Shown: positions 59,551 to 64,000 of the stretch, piece after piece
Layout of the letters: every line of letters begins with the position of its first letter
Numbering within the stretch: position 1 is the stretch's first letter
Assembly (NCBI RefSeq): GCF_003369915.1
Contig: NC_046676.1
Coordinates: forward strand, 11,576,001-11,640,000
DNA: 64,000 bases
From: Drosophila miranda
Lineage: Eukaryota > Arthropoda > Insecta > Diptera > Drosophilidae
Direction of reading: 5' to 3'
Position numbers and translations under genes: made by a program
Notes under the pieces: model-generated
What the model saw: the letters and a program-made list of their open reading frames with translations, nothing else
Told to the model about the DNA's origin: nothing
The model's database searches: none

Positions 59551-61888
59551 TATGTTAAGTACTGGAGTCCCGATTCGAAGAACTTTTGTTGAGCCGCAAT
59601 ATACCGAATGCCTTAATTCTTTTTGCAAAACTATTATTATTAACTATGTTGATTCTTGAGATCCTTGATTTTTGATTACATTACCCGTTTACCCCTAGCC
59701 CTAAGATCTCCATTTATTGATTGATTGATTGATTTATTGATTGATATTTCTGTTGTGTCACGTTGACGGAGAAGCCCCCAGAAAGGAGAAGACGAACGGA
59801 TCATGCGGAAGGAAGAGAAAATAAATTAAATATGTATAAAAAACCAAGCAAATCGTATGTGTTTTCAACGATTCTGGGTGATGGGATGGGATGGTTGGAT
59901 GGGTCGAGAATGGCAGTTGTTTATCTTATCCAACAAATGCGTAAATATTTTGCTGGCAATTCATTTTATTCCATGTCCCGGACACGAGTGTGCGTGTCTG
60001 CTGCATTTTGTAATGAACAAAGGGCCACACTAATGCAATTCCAATGAAATGTGCAGCCAGCCAGAGATGCAGATGCCGATATATGTAGTATGTATGGATG
60101 TGCTCATACATATGTGTGTATGTACATATATACTTATGCATATACTGCATATGCGGTTATGCAAGGGACACACACACACACACGGACTCCTCTTATGTAT
60201 TGCAATTATTTATATTCCCTGCATTATGTATGTGCAAGCAGCGATGCATTTACAAACACATACTACATACACTCGAACACGCATGTTCGTAGGCCTGTGT
60301 GGCACATAACGGTTTTACTTGCTTGCTAACTGCTTAAATTTGCATTAAATGTGCGTATGCGTCAATTGTGCGTGTGCGTGAGTCTTTGTCTGTGTGTTTG
60401 ATTAACATTTATACATATATGTATGTACATCTGTGTTTATGTATATACATGTATATATATATATGTACTTAAACGTATATAAACGTATGTGTATTTGGAA
60501 GCCATCCAATTGGGAATTTTCAACGCCTGGAATCAGCGGTGCCCACTCTTAAAGCTTTAAACGGGGATTAGAGCCCGAAACAGAACTCAGATTGATAGAT
60601 TAGCGCTTAGACCTGATTTCGTGGTCACAAACAGAACTATGCGATAAATCTAAATCACATAGGAAAAGATTAAGTATAAAGAGATTATGTATAAACTTTA
60701 TACATGCGTACATACATAAATATGATTGTACAGACTTTGTTACTAAATTTTAGCAGAATTGTTGCACTCAAAGATGACCCAATCCAGAGCGACATCAGAT
60801 GTGGTAGTTCCCTATAATCGAACTTCACAGAAGTTTTGTGCTATTATTCCACTGAAAAAATTCTTTGTTCAGTCACTGCTGCATTTCTGATGAATTGTAA
60901 CATTATAAGCTTATGCGTTTATAATACGAGCAACTATTATTTGGAAATACCCTCGCTCAGAGAACACAGCGAAGCTCATCTTGGAACGGAACGGAAATTC
61001 CGCCTCAAAGTCGGGTATTTCTAATGCTATAACTTGGATTGAAAGGCCCGCTTAAGTTCGTTTTAGTTAAAATTCAACACACAAAACCTGACTCAAGCTC
61101 TTTCTCTCTCTTTCTGTCTTTCTCTGGCTGAGGCCTGAATCGGTGTGGTCTCTGTTTCTCTGCCTCTGCGTCTATTTCTGCATGTGCCCCAACTGCGACG
61201 ACTGGAGCTAAAACTGGGAGTGCGCTCGTGTGCCGGGCAAAATGTTGTTTAACCAACATTTGCATTCTATGAATTTTGAATTTTCTAAAACGCAGGCGTA
61301 AGATATCGTCGAGGCGAGTCACGAGCATGGGGACAACAACAGCGGGGCAACGTCGCTGGCTCGGTGGCTCCAAGGGTCGGTTCTGGTTTGGTTCGGGGGT
61401 CCAGGCCCTGATGTGAGACTTGGGCTATTGCTTATCTTATCAGTCGACGTGGGCAAACAAAGCAAGCCACCCACCACTACCACAACCACCCACCGAACGG
61501 GGCAGGGACCAGGCCTTACGACTTATCGGTCATATTGGGGGGTACTTTGGCTCTGATATGCAGTGGAGCTGCAACTGCATTTGCTGTGGAGCGCCCCATT
61601 TCGGGGGGTCTCATTAGCATGGCAACGGCCATGGCAGGGAAAGCTACTGGGGGGGGATCCTGGACCAGGGCCCAGAGATTCAGAATCTAACTCCCATTTA
61701 TCAGCATTTTCCACGCACTCCTCGGCACGAGACGAATTCCAAAATCGATTCGAACTCTGCCGCTGCCGCTGCCCGTGCGAGCCCCTGCTGCCGCATACAC
61801 TCTTTGACGTTCCAACGGGCTCGTAATGTCGCACAGGGAGTTGAGACGCAGCAGTCGTCTGGCATCCAAATGTGTTCCTTTTACCGTA

Positions 61889-61917
61889 CTCACACACACA
61901 CACACACACACACACAG
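61889..61917. repeat. (CA)n microsatellite
   Basis: About 14 CA units. Confidence 0.95.
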
Positions 61918-62239
61918 ATACTCACTAGCACACAACCATACACTGGCATACACGTCTCGGGGAGAGAGAGACCGTCGAGCAACCCTTCGCACGGTGGTAC
62001 GGTTCCATTTCGATTCGTTCGGTTCGGTCTAGCACTTTGAGTTTGAACCCCCGTTTTTTCAAAGGACTAACTTCAAATGCCGAAAATAAATGCCCCCACC
62101 CCCTCCTTTGTACAGCGCTCCCCTGGCACGGAGCGCTAAGGGAAATGCATTCAACATACATATATAAAAAAGAAGGAACGAAGAAATTTTAATCCACAAC
62201 GGACCCGTATATGTGTGCCTTATGGATACCCTTGTCTCT

Positions 62240-62240
<1 letters not shown>

Positions 62241-62278
<38 letters not shown>
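62241..62278. repeat. (GT)n microsatellite
   Basis: About 18 GT units, uninterrupted. Confidence 0.95.
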
Positions 62279-62280
<2 letters not shown>

Positions 62281-62325
62281 AAAATGTGTGCTAGAGTATG
62301 TGTGTCATGGATACACATTTCGTGA

Positions 62326-62505
62326 ATGCCGCCCAAGGTGACCAAGGATGGAGAAAGCACCACCACTAAAATCACCAAGGAGCGGCTATCACAGCCGCTG
62401 TCGTCTCTGCAGTCTCTGCAGCTACCTGCCCCTGCGATTCGAGACGGGGCGGATGTTGCACGACGAGGACGATCGGGCGTGGAATGTGGAAACAGGTGTC
62501 CTTAA
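62326..62505 (+). CDS. Possible 59-codon ORF or first exon of an unidentified gene
   Basis: ATG at 62326 opens a frame beginning MPPKVTKDGESTTTKITKER, ending RCP at a TAA. The first half has protein-like composition (Lys/Thr-rich, alternating). The overlapping +1 frame is also open, and no strong donor follows, so coding is unproven. It could be a 5' coding exon of a gene continuing right of the window. Confidence 0.22.
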   Translation: MPPKVTKDGESTTTKITKERLSQPLSSLQSLQLPAPAIRDGADVARRGRSGVECGNRCP

Positions 62506-64000
62506 ACCAACAAAACAGAAGGGAAATCCGGAATATGAAGACAGCTCAGCCTGAGATTTTCGCACATAAATCAGCATTCAGATACATACTATATGTGATA
62601 TTGTTCCGAACGCAGCTTGAAAAGATTTATAAATGTTCAAGAAGAAAGTCGGAAGCAATAAAATATATTCGCATATAAATCAGAGTCCCAGAGAGCTGAT
62701 CCAGAAGTTTCAGTCTCTGATTTGTTATCCACAATTTCAGAATGCAAAACGTATTCAAAATAAATACTATATTATTCAGAATCGGACAAAGATTTTGGAA
62801 AAAAAATTGGTCTTAGATATTTTAAAGTTCTGAGAATCAGCATATCCATTAGGTTGACCGAGAAGTTGCAATCTCAGCTTATGAGTATCGTCAGAATATA
62901 GCCTCAGTACGATCGAGAGTTCAGAAAAATGTCATATGTATATGTAGATCCGAAACTTGTTCTACCTTCTGTGGAGTCAAAGGGAAATCGCTGAAGCTAT
63001 CGCTGCCAGTGGAATGTGAGCGAAACAACATCAAGAGGAACGACAGCGGGGAATGTGAAACAAGCGCTGAGATACAGATACAAAACACTTATTTTTAATT
63101 TCGATGAATCACCGTTGGTTTGGTTTTGGCTTTTGGTTTCTGTTTGGGGTTCGGTTCGGTGCGGATCGGTTGGGGCTGAAACGAAATTCAGCGACGTCGC
63201 CGATGACTGCATGCCTCGTTGGAGCCGGGCGACGATAGACAAAAGGGGTACACAGGGTGCGGGTGCGGGGGAGATCAAGGCTGGCAGAGCAGAGCACAGA
63301 ACACGGGACAAAGGCGCACAGAGAGAGAGAGAGGGAGAGAGATACGGATAAGAGAGAGAGGGGGAGAGAGATACGGATAAGAGAGAGATGGAGACAGGAG
63401 AAGTAGAGGAGAAAACGCGATGAAAAACAAACTGAAAGAATGCACAAAGAGCAGACGACGATCGGCATTGGAAACGAAACGTAACGAAAAGCGTTGAAAA
63501 TGCTGGTCGAATATGTCGCCGACCGAGAACTAGAGCTCCCCCTTTCTGATCTGTATCTGTAATACAGATTCTGTATCTAGAGCCACTGACATTCCAGAGG
63601 GACTATTTCCAGATAGCGGGTAATCGTATCCGTCTCCGTTTTTAGCGGGTTTCAGGCAATGTCTGGGAATGTTGAGTATCAGCCGCCCCTCAATCGGTGG
63701 AAATTCGACACGCCTTGAAAGCCAAGTAAAATTCTAAGCAAACCCGATCCTCCCCCTTCTTTGAACCCTCTAGCCATATCACGCGGTCTAGACATGTGCC
63801 AGAGATCTAATATTTGGTCTGCATGCGGGAGTTGGATGAGGATGAAGCTTAAGGGAAACGTAAACTTTTCAGCTCTCTCCCTTGCAGCATCAGCATCCTT
63901 TTGTTCGCAGCGAAGCAGAAGAAAGAGAAGCGGAAGTGCTTTGTCGCCATTTGATGTGACAACGACTTCCTGCTCGGGCCTGACCTGAGACCGGGCACCG
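62506..64000. other. Non-coding sequence at the right edge
   Basis: AT-rich to 62990, then GC-richer. A GA-rich tandem repeat at about 63319-63393 contains two copies of a GAGAGATACGGATAAGAGAG-like unit. No coding exon could be supported. Confidence 0.5.
63319..63393. repeat. GA-rich tandem repeat with GATACGGATAAGAGAG units
   Basis: Two near-identical units of about 29-32 bp, each (AG)n plus ATACGGATA, followed by a partial third. Confidence 0.8.

Larger units (their letters stand above)
59551..62325. other. Non-coding interval with simple repeats
   Basis: No gene recognised. It contains ATTG repeats near 59715-59745, many TACATATATG-type runs (60070-60490), tandem GATA sites (CTTATCTTATC near 61430) and two dinucleotide repeats listed separately. 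Confidence 0.5.

Noticed and set aside
1..64000. CRISPR arrays, operons, rRNA or tRNA genes, intact transposons
   Set aside because: No direct-repeat/spacer pattern, cloverleaf, or transposase/reverse-transcriptase ORF was seen. The window is insect euchromatin.

Overview
This window is nuclear DNA from a Drosophila fly. The genes are intron-rich with GT-AG introns, short homopolymer codon runs, abundant dinucleotide repeats and TATA/Inr/DPE core promoters. The gene set matches the block around cytological 58F-59B of D. melanogaster chromosome 2R (Muller element C). The proteins are close to, but clearly diverged from, the melanogaster ones, so this is another Drosophila. An obscura-group species is possible but cannot be decided from sequence alone.

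Layout. 1-4.6 kb: the 3' end of a cyclic-nucleotide-gated channel gene (+) and its long AT-rich 3'UTR. 5.4-26.9 kb: jitterbug (+), a filamin with three CH domains, rebuilt here as 16 coding exons encoding 2,961 residues, with a textbook Inr+DPE promoter 3.5 kb upstream of the ATG. 27.0-36.3 kb: two head-to-tail paralogues of the axonemal protein CFAP61 (-), 14 coding exons each and only 86 bp apart. 36.4-39.3 kb: three Plus-C odorant-binding proteins of the Obp58 type (-, +, -). 39.6-42.6 kb: a DRC2/CCDC65 dynein-regulatory-complex gene (+) with Obp59a nested antisense in one intron, followed by a short ORF that is either a separate gene or an alternative last exon. 44.4-51.9 kb: robo/robo1 (+), 17 coding exons encoding 1,398 residues, plus its 3'UTR. 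52-55.3 kb: no recognisable gene. 55.4-59.5 kb: ppa (+), a single-exon F-box/LRR protein whose TGA stop is followed by 44 further open codons. 59.6-64 kb: intergenic or intronic sequence with microsatellites and one weak 59-codon ORF.

Functional themes. Jitterbug (actin cross-linking) and Robo (axon repulsion) are developmental and cytoskeletal. CFAP61 and DRC2 belong to neighbouring regulatory complexes of motile axonemes, which in flies points to sperm and chordotonal cilia. The Obp genes have compact TATA+Inr promoters. Ppa is the substrate receptor of an SCF ubiquitin ligase.

Most notable observations: the possible stop-codon readthrough in ppa; the tandem CFAP61 pair with near-abutting units; the in-frame alternative terminal exon of DRC2; Obp59a nested so tightly that its mRNA must overlap a host exon; an in-frame stop-free 'exitron' in jitterbug; and a 160-bp snap-back inverted repeat upstream of robo. 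Gene models were built by hand from splice consensus and reading-frame continuity. No alignment or transcript data were available.
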